Origin: Heliocidaris tuberculata
Taxonomy: Eukaryota; Echinodermata; Echinoidea; Camarodonta; Echinometridae
Assembly (NCBI GenBank): GCA_025618425.1
Contig: CM046832.1
Span: forward strand, 66,985,427-67,049,426
Direction: 5' to 3'
Length of the DNA: 64,000 nt
The notes beneath the pieces are model-generated. The model ran no database searches, was not told where the DNA came from, and saw only the letters and a list, made by a program, of their open reading frames with translations. The translations under genes were made by a program, and so were the position numbers. The stretch's first letter is position 1; every line of letters begins with the position of its first letter. Shown here in pieces: positions 13,252-26,640 of the stretch.

Positions 13252-13771
13252 TCAATCAGAGAAGAAGTTGGGTGAATTCACATGTTCTGCATTTCAATTT
13301 TTTGAAAGTTGTAATCACTATGCATATGGGAATTTCAAATTGGCCGAATAGGTAATGTCACTGTGATGTAGCTGTGGACAACTCCCCCATTCGCTCTAAC
13401 ACACAAAATTACTAAAATGTCACTTTTTTCAAAATGCATTACTCAGTAGGATCTTTTCGTTCATGAGGACCTATAACAATATGCTTTCTCCAATATATTT
13501 TGAGTACTGACCCGAGGGTAAAAGCGCCTCAAAGAAAACCGCAAATTATTTATATTTTTGTGTATGACAAATGGGAGAGTTGTCCACAAAAATGTCACAA
13601 TTGACTCACCAAATTGCCAATTTGAGATTCGCGTAGATGTAGTGATCTCATATTTCAAACATCCATAACTTTCTTAGTCCTTGTCCGATTTCTTTCAAAC
13701 TTTCGCCATCCTGTTTTTCTTATTTTTCTGCTTTCACACAAATCATCTTATTATCAAGGTTGGATTGCCCT
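13252..13771 (-). mobile_element. AGGG-ended palindromic MITE (truncated at left)
   Basis: Inverted copy of the element at 28715-29298. Shares GGGAGAGTTGTCCACA, GAGGACCTATAACAATATG and the terminus GGATTGCCCT. The outermost ~60 bp of one arm are diverged or lost. Confidence 0.75.
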
Positions 13772-14454
13772 TTACTTAAAGATATGTACTTGAGTACTAG
13801 GAGTTTCGCAAAAATTCCCCAGTTTGTTTTTTCTTGGTTTGTATTTCATGTGAAAGTTCCTTTCATTTAACTAATAAAATGAGCCTTATTCACCCCAAAT
13901 GTGTCTCGCATTTTTATAATTTCATTTTGAAATTTTTCAACTTTTTGACGTCACCCCACGTCAAAGAGTAACAGACTATTTTGAATTTTAATGTTAAGCT
14001 CCCTCTGAGGTTTTGATATTCTATTCAGGGAAACCTGTGAAAATTTTCAATTTTTAGATCCTTAACATATTTTTTAGATCTTGCATAGTATTATACACAG
14101 CCTATTCAAGGATTGGTTCTTCTTACAACAAATTTTTTATTAAAAAAACTAGCCGTTATTTTGTCACAGTCGATACTGAATTTCTCATCTAAATTGACTC
14201 CCTACTGGTGAGATATGATTTATTATGCTGTCCAAGCATCAGATACTGAATATTGATCTAGATACTTTGAATAATAGTTTTACTCTGTGAAGCACCCTTT
14301 GACCAGTACTCCAATATCTCTTTAAGGAGTGACTGGCTTATTAAACTCTTTAATACTAACTTTTATGAATAGAACAGTCATGACTTTGGCAAATTAAATT
14401 CTAGATGACATGCAATGTTAATGAATGTCATTCCTAATTTTCTCCAGGCCTCTC

Positions 14455-14897
14455 AATTTGAGGGATCAACAATAAATTTAACTATTCAGCTGCTAGAGGG
14501 CGTCAACAGATATTTATCAAATGCTTGCTTTTGAGTTTTAATTGGTTGACGCATGCTGCGGGAGCTGTGGGTCCAGCTTTAGGTTGCGTTGTCTACTTCT
14601 GGTCTTTCGCTTACAGCATCGCGGTTACGTACAACATGATACAGTGACAGTGCTACTCTTATTTTCCTCCGACCAGCACATCGCTGTTTTGCAATGGAAC
14701 CCCATACCCGCAAAAACACTTTTGTAGGATTTACTAGTAAATCAATAACGTTTTAGACCCGTTACTGACTAAAACACATAAGTTAATCAATAGGAAAACT
14801 CAAAACTCATGCTTGTACCGGAAGTAGGCATCACAACAAAAGTAATATAGCGCCGCCATCGGCAACTATCTTACAGTCATTGTCGATCCCTCAAATT
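14455..14897. mobile_element. 443-bp foldback element with TTGAGGGATC ends
   Basis: Terminal repeats AATTTGAGGGATCAACAAT and (right, complement) AATTTGAGGGATCGACAAT. Subterminal segments around TTTTGAGTTTT also pair. No coding capacity. Confidence 0.7.
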
Positions 14898-15372
14898 TAG
14901 ATATATACATCAGGTATGTAGTACCATATTCAAGCAATAAGCTCCTTGCACATACATTGTTCATGTGTATATTTACAGACACAGGATAGTGTGTGGGTGG
15001 AATGTGTTAGATCATCTCATTTACTTGCCATGACGATGCTGAATACCGAAGGGGGAAGAGGAATAGATGAAGAAGTGTTGGTTTACCAATCACCTGCAAC
15101 ACTCCATATGAACTTAAGTCAGTAATCAATCAGATAACAGCATAGCCTGATGCAGTGTTTCCAGGCATGTACATGTAGAGAGTAAGCACAGGGAAAGCCT
15201 CGGACAGCGTGAACCGTACATGTGTAGTTCACGCATGTTTATGAACTAATGCTTGTAATCTGATAAATGTTATCAAAGCTACATTCACTGTTGCACAGAT
15301 AGGCCATGTAATGAATCAGCTAAGGATTCTTTAATTGGCAACATGGTGTATGTAAAATGTACTTGTTCATAT
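14898..15372. other. Gene-free stretch
   Basis: Nothing recognised. Confidence 0.35.
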
Positions 15373-15535
15373 TGGCCAGAATTTGCAAAGGAGGTTTAGA
15401 TTTAGACCATGGTTTATGCAGATTTTGTGGTATAAGTGCGCTTGATTTCGCGTGTACACTCAAGCGCACTTACAATGTGCATAAACCATAGTCTAAATTT
15501 AAACCACCTTTGTGAATTCCGGCCATTGGGTCTAT
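15373..15535. mobile_element. 163-bp palindromic MITE
   Basis: TGGCCAGAATTTGCAAAGG at the left faces its near-complement ending GGCCA at the right. The hairpin tip lies near TGATTTCGCGTGTACACTC. Confidence 0.75.
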
Positions 15536-16012
15536 AGGAAAGCCTGATTGCCAGGGGCTCCAAAATAGACCGTCAATTTGTGACCTCACAAAACCTAGCA
15601 TATTCTCAAAAACTTTGAATATTGCATGAATATTGCATATTTTGCAAAACTACGATAATTGCCAAAAATATTACACATGTACATGCAGGCAACGGCTTTT
15701 AGAATCTTAAACCTTTTGATTTTGGAATTAAGGATCATATCATCCTTGAATGCACAAATGTAATTTTAGTAAAGAGTGTTTGATTATATAGGCCTACAAA
15801 AGGCAACATCATTTTCATGTATGTACTGTGAGAAGGGCTGCTGTACTGTCTGCAAGCATTCTTTTCTTCTTCTTCTTTGGATTTGTCAACTTTTTAAACA
15901 ATAATAACAGTCCAAAGTCTAAATGGTTGTTACACTTACAGTGAAACCAAAATAGGCTTGGCTCCATTGAGTGATAGTATATACATGTCTCTGTTTTTTA
16001 GATTCACATTTA

Positions 16013-16200
16013 AAGGGGAAGTCCACTCCAAGAATTACTTGGTTTTAATAGAAGCAGAAAATCAGACCAACAGAACAAAAAAGTTAAAGGAAAATTTGAC
16101 AAATAATAACAAAGTTACAGATTTTTCAATTACACGATAAACTAGGGAAAACTATGATGTCACTATGATGATGTGATGTCATTCCCTCACAATTCACCAA
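16013..16200 (+). mobile_element. Left half of AGGG-ended MITE
   Basis: TTAA then AGGGGAAGTCCACTCC and the AAGCAGAAAA segment typical of these palindromes. The right arm was not found. Confidence 0.55.
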
Positions 16201-16567
16201 TTATTTTGCATATTTTAATAATACAAAATCTCAATTTGTGTCCAAGAATATTTCTTGATTTTCTTCATAACTTTAATCAAGTTTTATTTATAGTTAATGT
16301 CTTTGCATGTATACACTAATACAAAGTAAATATTTTTTCTGTAAAAAAATCATGAAAACTATGAATATTTGATAAGATATACGGGTCATTCCATGTCAGA
16401 TCACTCAATGGGTTAAACCATACCACCTCCAAATTGGCCCAAATTTGGTATATGGGGTAATCGACTCTTCCCAAGCTGAAATTTGAAGTGTTAGCCCCAT
16501 CAGCCAAGTGGTTTTCGTGCTATGGCATGCATTCTACAGGTACATGTATGTCGGCCAAAAATGTACA

Positions 16568-17417
16568 CTTTTTTCAATTTTTAAATGACCATAACTACTA
16601 CATGTAGGTCAATTTTGTTGATATTGACATACATGTATTTAGCACATATACTATCTAAATCTGCCATCATTTTCTATGTCCAAACAGCATAAAGTTCAAT
16701 GACGGCTTGATCTTTGCTTTAACCTTGAATTTTACCTTGAGCATCACGAAATATGGAGATTAAATGTGGTCAATTTATATGTCAACATTGTTTCTACATC
16801 ATATCCAAAAATTGGAGGAGTATCATTTTTTATTTTCTTTCCAGCTTCTTTTAAAGTTGGAAAAAAAATGATTTTTCACTGTTTGACATAGTACTAGCTA
16901 TTTATTCAGAACATAGCAACACTCACTGTGTTTCACACCTGTCATTTAAAAAAATGCTTTTGCTGCCCACTGTCATTAATTATTCATGAAGATGTTGCCT
17001 GAATAAGATTTTTGGAATAGCAGATGTCATGCACAATAGGTATTATACTGTTCTGAATAAATTACTGATACTACTGTAGGTTAAACAGTGAAAAATCTGC
17101 TTTTTGCCACATTCAAAAGGAGAGCTTGGAAAGAAAATAAAAAATATTACTCCTCCAATTTTTTTTACATGATATAGAAAAAAAGTTGATGTATGAACTG
17201 ACCAAATTTCATCTAGACCTACATTATGTGACGCTCAAGGTAAAATTCAAGGTTAAAGCAGAAATCAAGAGGTCATTGAACTTTATGTTATTCAGACATA
17301 GAAAATGATGGCAGATTTATATAGTTTATGTACTAAATACATGTATGTCAATATCAACAAAATTTACCAACATGTAGACTATAGTTACAGAGATATGGTC
17401 ATTTGAAAATTGAAATA
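16568..17417. repeat. 850-bp long inverted repeat
   Basis: Left arm about 16568-16912 and right arm about 17041-17417 are diverged inverted copies. Landmarks: GACATACATGTATTTAG vs CTAAATACATGTATGTC, GCCATCATTTTCTATGTC vs GACATAGAAAATGATGGC, ACCTTGAATTTTACCTTGAG vs CTCAAGGTAAAATTCAAGGT. Spacer about 130 bp. Abuts a LINE remnant on the right. Confidence 0.85.
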
Positions 17418-18010
17418 TCTCCCATAGGTTGTGGTCAATGTCAGTCTTTCAGAGAGGCCACCCTGGAGGCACACACACTTATGCGAGGTTATTGGAGAAC
17501 TGCTGGCTCCGGCCAGCAGTTCACCATACAGGACACACTTGGGAAGGTGGTCATCTGACATCCTTGTGACATGCCCCACCCAGCGGAGTTGAGACTGACG
17601 CAGCATGAACATGGTGAAGACACTGGGCATGACGGACTGTTCAATGATCTCTGTATCAGGGACTTGATCCTGCCATTTCACCCTGAGCAACTTGCGGAGG
17701 CAGTTGAGATGGAAGCAGTTGAGCTTCTTTGCGTGCCTCTGGTATACAGTCCAGGCCCGTTGCACAAAACTTGCGTTTGAACGCAACTCAGGAAAATTAA
17801 ATGTAACTTTATTTGCAGCCAATCAGAAGTGCGCATTAAGGACTTGCATTTCATTTTTAGGAGTTGCGATTAAATGCAAGTTTTGTGCAACAGGCCCACA
17901 TCATGAATAGAGTAAAGTTGTGAGGACAATGGCTCTGTAGACACTCAGCTTTGTTGAGAGGCTGATCCCTTTACGTTCATGAAAATAGGCGTCTCTCTTC
18001 CACCTCCCTG
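17418..18010 (-). pseudogene. LINE reverse transcriptase C-terminal remnant
   Basis: Minus-strand translation around 17540-17750 reads AWTVYQRHAKKLNCFHLNCL, then RWVGHVTRMSDDHLPK and VLYGELLAG. This is the common C-terminal block of jockey/RTE-type non-LTR polymerase ORFs. Upstream coding (GISLSTKLSVYRAIVLTTLL) resumes at 17905-18010. The ORF is broken by a MITE and frameshifts, so it is dead. Confidence 0.8.
17754..17897. mobile_element. 144-bp MITE nested in the LINE remnant
   Basis: Ends GGCCCGTTGCACAAAACTTG and its near-complement CAAGTTTTGTGCAACAGGCC. It interrupts the LINE frame between the LLYS and WTVY peptides. Confidence 0.85.
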
Positions 18011-19200
18011 CTGAATCCCGGCCCCGTGCGTGAATGCTAGCCCCTCCTCTCTCCGCGGCCAGCGAGGACATGACCACTGACTGTGTAGCCTAACCTAACG
18101 AGTAACGTAGGCCCCGCTCCGCCCCGATATGTGCACTAGCGCACTCTGATCGAGGAAGAAAGATCAGCTCGGTCCCATCCTATCCTCGGATCAGAGTTAC
18201 TTACTTACTCGTTACTGCTACAAAATTGTGAGCTCGATATGATTTTTTTTAATTTGCAAGAAGTGATGTATAAATAACGATCACAACGTTCAAATTTTCC
18301 GTTTACCGGTACGTGTGCATGTCTCTACTCTTTTGATGAAAGAAACAGAAATGAGATTGAGAAAATTGAAATGCAAAACATTTGAAAAATACTAGACTTA
18401 CATCCACTTACCAGTCTAATATCCCCCTTTCCTTCGCTTTGCTTTGATCTGCAATTTGTAATATTACAAAAGTTCCTTCGATATAGATCCACGGATTCCA
18501 AAGAGCAGATAACTTCAACAGCCTTGGAACAGGAAGAGAACCTTTAATTTTTATAATCGTTGATTTGCGTTTTCAGGGTTCCGGCCGGTTCGGCACAACA
18601 ATGCAATGGCCAATGCACTAATAATTCACCAGCAATGTCAATGCAATACATGCAAATGCGTAATGATAGCGCGAGCAAATGCAATGTGAACGGGTATGTA
18701 CATGTACGTACATACGGATACAGCGCGCCTTCGACGCGGCAGTCACACGTTCACAATACACAGCAGAGAGCTAGCGCAGTATAGTATAGTAGCGATCGCT
18801 AGCTAGCTAGCTCGCTCGCTGTAGCTGTGGTGTATACTCGCCAAGTCCGCCGCCCTCTTGCTGTCGAACCACGTGACACACCTGGGGATGGCCTCTCCGA
18901 TCCGACTGGCTGAACAAGCTGCAATGCCATTGGGTGATTACTCAACCGACGTGTTGCCTGGCGACATTGACGTCATCAAAATCTTGCTCGCTCGCCTTCT
19001 CATCAGTGCTCTCGTCCGCCTTTCTCTTACCACAATAATTTCAAATTTTACTTTCCATTATTTAGTTTCGCTTAGGCTATGCCAAAACATGATTAAGCTA
19101 CTAAAAGGGACAATTTTTTTCAGATTTTACATATATGTTAAGCATAGAGTAAGGGCGTCGGAAGAGAAGCCGCCGGGGGTGGTGGGGGGGGGGGGGGGCG
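18011..19200. other. CpG-richer gene-free stretch
   Basis: Higher G+C and CpG than surroundings (for example 18001-18200 and 18720-19000), with (GCTA)n/(GCTC)n runs near 18790-18820 and a G17 run near 19182. May include a promoter, but no first exon could be supported. Confidence 0.3.
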
Positions 19201-20454
19201 GGAGCGCTTGAGAACGGGGTCACACATAGCCATTCATTTTTTGTCGCTGCCCCATCCCCTCCCATTTAGAAATGATCCGTACTACACCAGTGTATGTTTC
19301 AGCTAATTTTGGTCCGAATATCCCTCCCCTCCCGGCTCTCCCCATTCGAAATGTTTTAAGGACGCCGCCGAGGCCGAAACTTGGAAAGCAGTGGTTTGAA
19401 TCTCCTTTATAACTTTGGGGCAATCTTTGTTAAATTGAATAATTTACTGTGTTTGTCGAGTATTCTCTATTCTGGCATGTATATGAATCGAAGATAAGAT
19501 TAGTATTTTCAGGACGCCAGAATTAGGATTAATGATCTTTAAGTTGGTCATCCTGAGAATTAACATTTTTCATAGTTAACACATTGTTCTTCTGTTATTT
19601 TAAACGTGCACGTCGTAAGTATTGACAAACAACATGAAATAAGATGGGATGAGTATTTTCATTCAAAAGTAATGACCTATTATAAACTAGCTGCAATGCT
19701 TTTCCTGACATGCACATTATTTTATGTTCTTTGTATTGGTTGTATCCGGGTATTGTGTAGTCCAGGGCCTATTGATGTCATTATAAGCGAGACTATATCT
19801 ATATCGGTCTCAGAATTCTAAAAATGGAACTTCTTTTTTATAAACCCCAAACAAGTGATAGGCCTATTATCTTTAGAATTAATAGAACGAAGAGTAATGA
19901 CGTAAATATAGATTGTAGACATTTTTTTATGTGCGGGCACAATGGTCGAATGTCGAAACATTTCGAGTTACGGGCATATTGACGTCACCACAGGTTTGTA
20001 GCAAAACAAAGGTGACGTCATATCCTATCAGCACCGTTGTCAGATCGTTTGCATATAGTGAGTATATCGGTGAAGTCCCCCCCCCCCCCCTCCCACAAAC
20101 TGCATGCAGTGATAGGCCTAATAAACAATACAATCATGAACACAGTGTATGATAGGTTTGGTAAACGTCCATTGCCCCCCCCCCAAAAAAAAGGGGGGTT
20201 ATATAATACATGTATATATATATATATAACAATATAGGTATAAATATATTTGATTTTTTTTTTTTTTACTGTTTTTGTAGTCCAACCTCTCTCATCACAG
20301 AAAGAAAAATAATAATAGAGAAACGTTATGCATGTTGAAAGTGAGGAAATCGAACAAATTAGGATAGTAACAAAGTTACGATTTTCTTTTTTAAAGTTGT
20401 AATTACTGCTGATGTATTTTGGAATATAAAATGGGCAGTTGGTACCTCGAGTGT

Positions 20455-20695
20455 GTAATCAGGCAACACAGAGGGGCACATGCCACCCCACCCCACCATT
20501 AATGGCGGAGAAAAAAATAAAGGGTAGGGGAGAGAAAAAGAGTGAGGGGAAGTGAAAAGAATACGCTACACGCTACGAACCCTTCCCACACTATACTCCT
20601 AATTAACGACTTTGTTAATTTGCATTTCATTCACCGAATACCGAATGTGCCCCCACCCCCTCAATGTCTGGACTATACGATACGCCACTGGCTGT
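20455..20695. mobile_element. GTGCCCC/GATACGCCACTGG repeat fragment
   Basis: The right end GATACGCCACTGG resembles the termini of the 21525-22318 element; the interior is CCCC-rich. Low-confidence fragment. Confidence 0.35.
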
Positions 20696-21123
20696 AGGAC
20701 CGTCGATGAGGAACCGCTGATCGTAATCCGAATCTGTTCGGCCGGATTATTTTTTTTTTAGGCTATATGCAACTTATAATTATCATTATTTAATCTCATA
20801 TCCTATTTGTGGATGACTGACTTTATTTTGAAAGTCGATAATGTTGGAAACTGTTTCTTCCATACTGTACATAAACTCTGTCGTTTTGGAGATGCACCGA
20901 GTAGGCCTATACTTCCAATGTTCCAGTAGTGAGTGTGTAGATGCCTAAATATTATGGAATACTATTAGTAATTTCCGACATCCGCCGTCCAGTTTAGCAG
21001 AGTGAATAAATGAAACAGCTTTCAGTGATATATTCTGAAGCAACCCTCTTATAACGTTTCAGCATCAACAGATCAAGTAAGTTTCTCAATCACTTTATCA
21101 CATGTAAATACATGCAGTAAGAA

Positions 21124-21167
<44 letters not shown>

Positions 21168-21168
21168 A
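21124..21168. repeat. (TAC)n microsatellite
   Basis: About 15 uninterrupted TAC/ACT trinucleotides. Confidence 0.9.
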
Positions 21169-21524
21169 TATTCTAGATTTATATATATCGCTCAATAACC
21201 AAAGTCTAACGATATATCTCTTATTACTTTTAACAAATATACTCTGTTATTGCGGATTCATGCAGGCTGTATAGCCCGCGCACATTGTGTGCACATTCTC
21301 CACTCCCTGCCATAGCCGAGCTCCCTGCATGCGAAGCATTCCATGCAGTCATTCGACACTTTACAGACACTCATAAAGCTGACCAAACATGACGTTCACA
21401 TTTTACTGTGTACCCATTCAACACCTGGGTGAACAGAAGCAGTGCGCATAAAATGCCTTGCTAAAGGACATAAGTACAGTCCTATCCAATCCACTCCACA
21501 GAGTTTTTAATACAGTGCCTGCAT

Positions 21525-22318
21525 GCAGCGGCGTATCGAGGGGGCAGGGGGGAGGCACGTGCCCCGGGTGGCACTTGGAGGGGGCGCAAAAAAACGCAAA
21601 GGAGAGAAAGAAAAAAAGGAGATAAATAAAGAAAATTCATAATCCTGACGAATTATGTGCCCCCTAATCCGCAGGGTAAATGCACTAGAAATGTAGTTTT
21701 TGAGGGTTTGAAATGCAAAAATTTTCCAAAGCTCGGTCGCTTTGCAACCTCGCATAATTATTTTCTTTTAGGATCTCGTAATTTCGCGCCCCAAGTATAT
21801 GGTTTTTAAATAGCTTAAAGGATTCAAAATTTGAAAATAAAGATGTAATATTGTCGTTGCTTTGCTCGCTGTCATGTAAGTTTCACCTGACTCCTGCTAA
21901 ATATTGCGCCCCCAATATAGGATAAAGTGTATAAAACAGCATTTGCAAAGGTTCCAACATTTGAAAGAAATCTCTCAGGTCGCCTTGCTGAATTTCTTGA
22001 CTATTTCTCAAAGGTTTTTGTTAGTTTTGCTTCCGATTGTGTAAGTGAATATAGAAAACCGTTTATCAATGTACAAAATTCGAGCTTCTCTACCGCTCAA
22101 TTGCAGTGGTCAATTGCAAAATGTCCTGGGTAAAACTCACAAGAAATTGCGTTTTTTAGGGTTAAAAATTTAAAAATTTGCCGCTCGGTCGCTTTGCTCT
22201 CTCGCTTGTACAAAAACGTAGATAAGTTTGGGCACTCGGGGGTGGTGTGGGGGGGGGGGGGGGGGGCGTAACTTCATTGTTTACCCCGGGCGCAGTCCCT
22301 ATAGATACACCACTGCCT
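21525..22318. mobile_element. About 790-bp non-autonomous element with GCAG(C/T)GG(C/T)GTATC ends
   Basis: Imperfect terminal inverted repeats GCAGCGGCGTATCGAGGG and (complement of right end) GGCAGTGGTGTATC. Near each end lie G-rich runs and a gcgc(c/a)cc motif. No coding capacity. Confidence 0.55.
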
Positions 22319-23241
22319 TCATGCAGTTATATACAAACCGCTTCACAATTTGCCCCACTTAAACGATAAAAACACTTTGTAATCCACACAGTGAATTTTT
22401 TCCTGGCTATTCATTTGCTTGTTGTTGCTGTTATTTTTGTTTTGTTCGTTTTGGTGTTTCATGTTTATTCATTTTGTCTTCTTCTTTTTCTCCTCTTTTT
22501 GTTTTTTTGTTGTTGTTGTCTATATATACATAGGTTACAGGCGCGCTATATTTTTCTTGTATTTTTGTTTCTTTCTTTTCAAAGTAAAAGTCGCAAATAC
22601 GTATACAAGTCTGACGTGAATTCACATGGACGTAAGCAAACTAATTGGGAAGAAAAAGAAAAAAAAAGCCACCGTCATCAATGGTGCAATCCATTGTCGG
22701 CTGTTTAGTTAAAAAGTTGTCATTTTTATTGAATTATAAAAGTGCAGCATCAAGTATTAAACTGTGGGTATTTCCCTCAACCCACGTGATATTTTGATCT
22801 TTGGCACGCTTGGCTTTCTGACTAGAAATTCGTCATAACTTGCGCAAGAAAGATGATGCATCAGACAAGACTCCGTGATCGACCAACGTCACAAACAGCC
22901 ACAAAATGGCAAGAGAGAATGAAAGTTTGTCATGCCTGTAAAAGAATCATTCTAGCCAAAGTAAAGGATGAGCTTATTTTACAATAAATCATATCGAACT
23001 AGAAACTAGCGTTTTCTTCTGTAGAGATTAATTCAAATAAGGTCAATCGAAATGTCGCGTTTAGGGGACACATCAGACCCGTGCCCCCCTATTTGAAACC
23101 CAAGTGGCATACATTAAGTTAACAACTCTAAGACTGAACCTCCCCTTCTGAGGTGATGACCTTTTGGGGGGAGGGGGGGGGGGTGTCGGAAAATGTTCTG
23201 AAAATGTTCCCCATCTTTTACAAAATTCTGGATCCGCGCCT

Positions 23242-23379
23242 GGGCCCTGTTTCATAAAACTTGTCATCAATGACAAGTTGCAATAACTGTTATAAGCTAC
23301 TGAAATCCTTGCATCTGATCGGCTGAGGGCAAATTTGTCGGTAAAAATCACCGACAAGACACTTGATGAAACGCCCCCT
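23242..23379. mobile_element. 138-bp palindromic MITE
   Basis: GGGCCCTGTTTCATAAAACT at the left; TGATGAAACGCCCC at the right. The arms share ACAAGT/ACTTGT segments. Related in style to the GGCCCGTTGCACAAAA family. Confidence 0.65.
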
Positions 23380-24265
23380 GAATCGGGTTTGAACAAAGAT
23401 ATAACTATCATTTTAAAAAGCAGAAAGGGGCACATGGGTCACGTTCGAAGTTTAAAACATAATATAGGCTACAGAGTATCTTGTGAGAGTTTAAACATGT
23501 CCGAACTTTAAAAAAAAAAGAATTGTAATTTAATTAATTGGAGCTGCCTGAACAAAAATGAAAAAAACAAAACAAAACAAAACAAAACAACAAACAAAAA
23601 CAAGAACAATTTTTTAAAAATCATGCATGGATATGGGGGGGGGGGTGGAGTTATGAAAAGAATAGTATTCTGTACCCTTTTTTTTCTCTCAACAGGCCTG
23701 CTTTGTTTTGCTGTTGTGATTTGCATTATTGTAAACTGTTTTTTGGAGGAACTTCCTTTAAAAAAAATGTAGATTGAGGCTAGAGTTGGGCGTGATTAGC
23801 TGAATAATGGCAATATTGTAATTTGATTTCCAAAGTCACGTCAGCGGATCGTACACATTCGTTAAAGGGGAGTTATGGGAATTTCGAACAAGGTATGCGG
23901 TATCCGGCATTGGTCAAACATTTTGACGTCAGTTTTAGACGTTGACACGATGTCATTACTTCAGAGATCACCTTGTATCATCCTTCACGCATGGTCCGCT
24001 CCTCATAATACAGACTAGACTAAAAAAACTGATAATCATTCACAATTTTCCATCAAGTTTCCATCAACTAGTAACTTCATAAAATATTATTGAGGTATAG
24101 AAACTTTATTGTGCAATATACATGTTTAGTTCATAAGCGTGACTGCATATTGGGCCAAGTAAAATTGAATCCTAGTTTCTCGTCCGCACTTTTCGAAAAG
24201 AAAGAGGAGAGGGCCTATAACATTAAACAAACAAACAAACAAACAAACAAACAAACAAAAAATAA

Positions 24266-24304
<39 letters not shown>

Positions 24305-26400
24305 TGATATTTTCCCGTCACATACAAATGCTACTAGATCTATTTCAACACAAAATCTTTGAAATAAAACCTTATATATTTATGCACTATTATGCAGAAG
24401 CTCAACGCAAGTTTGAACTGCACTATATGTAAATGATTTTTATTCTAATTGTCTAAGTTCATCAGACTCTTCTTTAACACGACCTAAAAAAATTTTCAAG
24501 AAAATGCTGTGCCCTATTATAAATCCGGAAGAAATCATGTTCGGATTATGTAATATTGTCATCATAATGCTCGCCCAATTCAATAGCTTATGGACAACGC
24601 TATTGAAATTGCTTTAGGTTGTTTTTTTCGAAAGTCTTTGCGATCGTGTTTCATGTTTAACAAAAACTATGAAATGGCAAAAAAATTGAGGCGGGCTGAA
24701 AAAGGAAGGAGGAGGGGACGAGAAAGTGGGAATCAATTTGAGTCGGCCTTACATTATGATTACTCTTCACTTTGGGAGAGGGGGAGGGGTAATCTCGTGC
24801 CGAAAAAAGGCAAAATAATCATGGTAATCATTAGAGTGATCCTCCCATAGCATTCTGCAATTCAAACAAAAGCAAAATAATCAGACCCTCGTTATCTTCG
24901 AGCTAAGTGCACAATCGGTTTTTCTCCTCCAGGTACCTCACGGTTGCCCTAGCAACGTCATTCGGGCAAACACGATGAACGTGCGAGAGAAGATTAGCTC
25001 AATATTACCGCCTAATCAGGCTGTACATTAGAATGCAGGGGACTGCTGTACTGTCCGCGTGTTGCTCGATTTAAATTCTCCCCCGATGACGTTTTAAGGG
25101 TCGTGGATGTACAAAGTGAATTAAGATATCGTAATGATTGGTTGTCTGAAGTGGAGAGCACGCCGAGGCGTACATTTTAATCCTTCAACTCCAATGCTTC
25201 AACTCCAATGCTTGATAGACATAGGGCATTTCCTTTTCGAATCAAGAAGGACGAATGCTCATGTTGCCTTTATGTTGGTATGTGAAACTAGAGAGAAATA
25301 TATTTATATGGAGAGGAAAATGATCGGATGAAATTGCATGGAACGAAACGGAAGAATCGTTTTATTCTCCATAGGCTACATAATTGTAACAACTGGGGTG
25401 GATCTTGGATTGTTATCGAGGGGGAGGGGTTGTTTGTGAATCAGAGTTCCCTATTTTTCCCCAAAAAGAGGTGAAGAGTAGCACATTTCATGACTTTCTC
25501 TTTCTTTCTTTTCTTCTCACCGGGGGGGGGGGGGGGGGGGGGGTCCTGTCAGTCCCTTGGATACACTCATGAAGACTTACATGACCAAAATGGGCTTCTA
25601 TTGACATTTAGCAGTCTCCTGGACTCCTGGTCATTTGCGTAATTTACGATATTATGAATCGTCCATATATAGTTCACTCTGTGATCGATAAAGCCTTTGG
25701 AAATAGATTTTATGAGAGCAAAACAAAGTATATGATTTCCCTTTCTAAAGAACCAGTTTTCATTGCTATTTGCAGCCGAATGCATTGTTAAATTTCATGG
25801 TATTCTATTCACTACCATATTCAATTTTATTCCTGTATTGAGTCATACACATTATCATAATTTACCGAAAACTGGGGCCAACTATTAAACTAAATTAAAA
25901 TACCCCATTCGTTGCAAGAGATATCAACTTCTTATGCACTTTCATATGAGCGCTTCATGTGGAGAATGCTTAATGGGACTTTAAACAATTCCTTTAGAAT
26001 TTGTTTGGATAATATATTTTATAAGACAAAATAAATATTTACCCCTCTTAACTAAATTTAAATATGTACATCTTGTTAGAAGGGAGCTTCTCAATTTTTT
26101 TCTTTCTTTCTTTCTGGGCGTCCGTGAGCACCAGAACCCCGTTTACATTTCTACTTTTTGGGGGACCAAAGTGAAGCTTAGGGGTCAATGTGTCCCAACC
26201 CCTACTAGGGTCAAGCCTTACAGATGTATTTCTTTCTACTAGTACATGTATTTTACCACCTTGCAAAATTGCCTACACCCTCTACAGACAAAATCTTTTT
26301 TCTTTCACCATAGTTTGATCTATACATATGTTTTGTTTAGTAATTTCCTCCCTCTCTTTCCTCCCTCTCAAACAATTACTTTAATTTAAACGAAAATCTT
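23380..26400. other. Gene-free stretch with microsatellites
   Basis: (AAAC)n at about 24227-24258, (AT)n at 24268-24301, a G22 run at 25522-25543. No exon recognised. Confidence 0.45.
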
Positions 26401-26640
26401 TTTGTTTGTTAGTTTTTTTGTTTTTTTTTAAACATATATTATTGTATCATTATTCGATTAGGGGGTCTACATCACACAAGCTAAGCTTTTTAGTAGATCC
26501 CTCCACATATCATTTTGTCACCTTTCTATGTCATATTTATGTATTCTCTGTTTTTGCAGTGTTTGTAATTTATACATATTGTTGTAATTTCATTGTAAAT
26601 GTGGAATCTGAATAAATCAAATCAAATCAAATCAAATCTC
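26400..26640 (+). mobile_element. Probable LINE 3' end with (AAATC)n tail
   Basis: Ends GTGGAATCTGAATAAATC followed by four AAATC repeats, a pattern typical of CR1/L2-like 3' ends. No polymerase coding remains. Confidence 0.45.

Noticed and set aside
14840..14875. ETS/YY1-like housekeeping promoter
   Set aside because: The motifs lie inside a foldback element and no first exon follows.
17385..17822. 145-codon frame as a host gene
   Set aside because: Its peptides are the standard C-terminus of non-LTR retrotransposon polymerases; the start is inside an inserted MITE.
22391..22708. 105-codon hydrophobic frame (Phe/Val/Leu-rich)
   Set aside because: Arises from T-rich low-complexity DNA; no conserved motif, and an opposite-strand frame of equal length exists.
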